Position numbers and translations under genes: made by a program
Shown: positions 62,760 to 64,000 of the stretch, one piece after another
Position numbering within the stretch: position 1 is the first letter of the stretch
Layout of the letters: each line of letters begins with the position of its first letter
Source of the DNA: Leptospira paudalimensis
GTDB lineage: Bacteria; Spirochaetota; Leptospiria; Leptospirales; Leptospiraceae
DNA length: 64,000 bases
Assembly: GCF_026151345.1 (NCBI RefSeq)
Contig: NZ_JAMQPR010000001.1
Location: 535,231-599,230 of the forward strand
Reading direction: 5' to 3'
Notes under the pieces: generated by a model
Seen by the model: the letters and a program-made list of their open reading frames with translations, nothing else
Databases searched by the model: none
What the model was told of the DNA's origin: nothing

Positions 62760-64000
62760 TTAGATTTTATAGGTTAATATAAATCCGTATGTTTTTGGTG
62801 CCCCTGGAACTGCTTGGAATGTTCCATCTATGTATGAGGTGAAATAGTATCTATCGTTGAGATTGTTTACATAGAGGTATGCAGAGAGATTTTCTTTTTC
62901 ATAACCAACTCTTGCATTTAATACATAGTAAGGATCGCTATACACAGTGTTATCTGCCGCGAAGTACATTTGACCAACAGCCTGGAATTCTCCTCTTAAA
63001 AAAATCCCAAAATCATTCCTGTATTGAAGGTAGCTGAGTATGTCGTATTTCGGTATAAAGTGAACCCACTTACCATTAAAATTTCGATTGAGTACTGTGT
63101 CTTGGAACCGATTGAATATCCCTTCTGTATAACCAGCAGATAAACCTATTTTGGTATCTTTTTGTGGTTTTAAATAGCTCTCAAGTTCATAACCTCTAAT
63201 TGTAACTAACTCAGCATTAAGATTTACGTATTGAGAAAGATTGATTGCTCGGATTACATGAAAGTCTTGAGTCTCTGTATAAAACTGTGTATACTTCAGT
63301 CCAAATTTGTTTTTAAAAATTCTGATTTGATTCCAGCTTCTATCGTGTCATTAATTTCGGGCTTAAAACCTGCTTTGGATGGAATGTTGACAACAGTGCT
63401 ATAACCAGCGTTTTTGTATCCTCTGCTTACACCGATAAAAAACATAAGATTTTCAATTGGTTTGTAATCAAAAATGATTCTAGATACATTATAGTTATAT
63501 CGATTTTGAATTGAATACGGATCGGATAAAAGAAGTGTATCACCTGCAGGATTTGAAATTGAAGGTCCGACGGCAAGTTCTGAATGTGATAATTGGCTGT
63601 CTTGTCTTTCGAGCCTTGCTCCCAATGTAATCGTAAATCTTTCAAAGAAAGTGTAACTATTGTGTGTGTAGATGCTTATGTTTTTGTCAGTTAACTTAGA
63701 TAGGTTTTTTTCTTGGGTAGGTGCATTTAAACCAGGGAAATCATTGATCACATAGAGTTGTACTCTATGTTCTTTTGCTTGGTCAATATTCGTTATTTTA
63801 TTGGAAGCATAGATTCCTATTTTGAATTGAAATGGATTTTGCTTATCATTCGACTCTAGAAAAATATCATTGAGAAATGTTGTAGATTTTTCAATGTAGA
63901 TCGATCGATTTTGGTCCACTTTTGTGAAATCGGAATCAGCAGTGATTGGATCAATGTCCATTTTGCGTAAAGCAGTTGCTGATTTTAAGTTAGAGTGTGG
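62760..64000 (-). pseudogene. TonB-dependent receptor, partial, with a frameshift at a slippery run
   Basis: The C-terminal part of a TonB-dependent receptor beta barrel runs in from the window edge; the N-terminal plug is outside. Visible strands include TFFERFTITLGARLERQDSQ, IFDYKPIENLMFFIGVSRGY, and a closing YVNNLNDRYYF and TYGFILTYKI. At 63310-63319 (TTTTTAAAAA on the minus strand) the frame shifts: the upstream frame reads EFLKTNLD and stops, while the downstream frame continues NKFGLKYTQFYTETQDF in perfect barrel sequence to the stop at 62760. Re-joining by one base (-1) gives a normal receptor. Ligand unknown; the PepSY neighbour suggests iron or haem. Confidence 0.8.

Noticed and set aside
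1..64000. CRISPR arrays, tRNA/rRNA genes, insertion sequences and prophage genes
   Set aside because: No spaced direct repeats, tRNA-like cloverleafs, transposase motifs or phage structural genes were seen by reading; a dedicated search could still find a weak case.

Overview
The window looks like chromosome of a spirochaete of the genus Leptospira, most likely from the saprophytic side of the genus. The DNA is AT-rich. There are many short-signal lipoproteins with relaxed lipoboxes, DISM-type sensor kinases, a GAF/class III cyclase, TonB-type import, and lipoprotein families typical of Leptospira (DUF1566, NADase-type glycan-binding). The genus call is inference from family content. No rRNA, tRNA, CRISPR array, insertion sequence or prophage was recognised.

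Layout. 1-10 kb: cell-envelope and small-molecule genes (a partial DUF1566 lipoprotein, DUF2461, an ankyrin/DUF3592 pair, a DsbA-like lipoprotein, two further lipoproteins of which one is Cox11-like, a photolyase-like flavoprotein, a GyrI-like membrane protein). 9.4-16 kb: a long Thermus-type isocitrate dehydrogenase, and a TetR regulator next to a single-chain ferredoxin-reductase/AlkB monooxygenase whose promoter carries a palindromic operator. 16-22 kb: an overlapping signalling operon of adenylate cyclase, response regulator and degenerate DISM kinase. 22-35 kb: an RRM protein, an ArsR-rhodanese regulator divergent from a DUF2938/MFS pair across a 36-bp perfect palindrome, an AraC regulator, a giant NHL/LamG lipoprotein, a hybrid-free DISM histidine kinase and an SQR-like flavoprotein behind a 31-bp palindrome. 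34.9-42 kb: a decayed beta-propeller gene, an OmpA-like lipoprotein, a glycosyltransferase, a GreA/Rnk-like protein, a MarR gene and an NTF2-like gene that share an identical operator, an M14 peptidase, and a HisKA_2 kinase.

42-61 kb is a nitrate-assimilation and molybdenum-cofactor island. It has moaA-moaD-moaE-mobA-HAD; moeB; narK plus a molybdopterin oxidoreductase; nirB-nirD-cobA-moaCB-moeA; a NasA nitrate reductase fused to its own FAD/[2Fe-2S] electron-transfer module; and a MOT1-type molybdate transporter. Together these import nitrate and molybdate, build Moco and (in part) siroheme, and reduce nitrate to ammonium. The three key transcription units (nasA, nirB operon, narK) each have a -24/-12 sigma54-type promoter with the exact GG-N10-GC spacing. 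Two of them also share a 20-bp upstream motif about 140-155 bp before the predicted start, which suggests one RpoN activator controls the island.

61-64 kb: a PepSY membrane protein, a small lipoprotein and the 3' part of a TonB-dependent receptor whose frame is broken exactly at a slippery T5A5 run.
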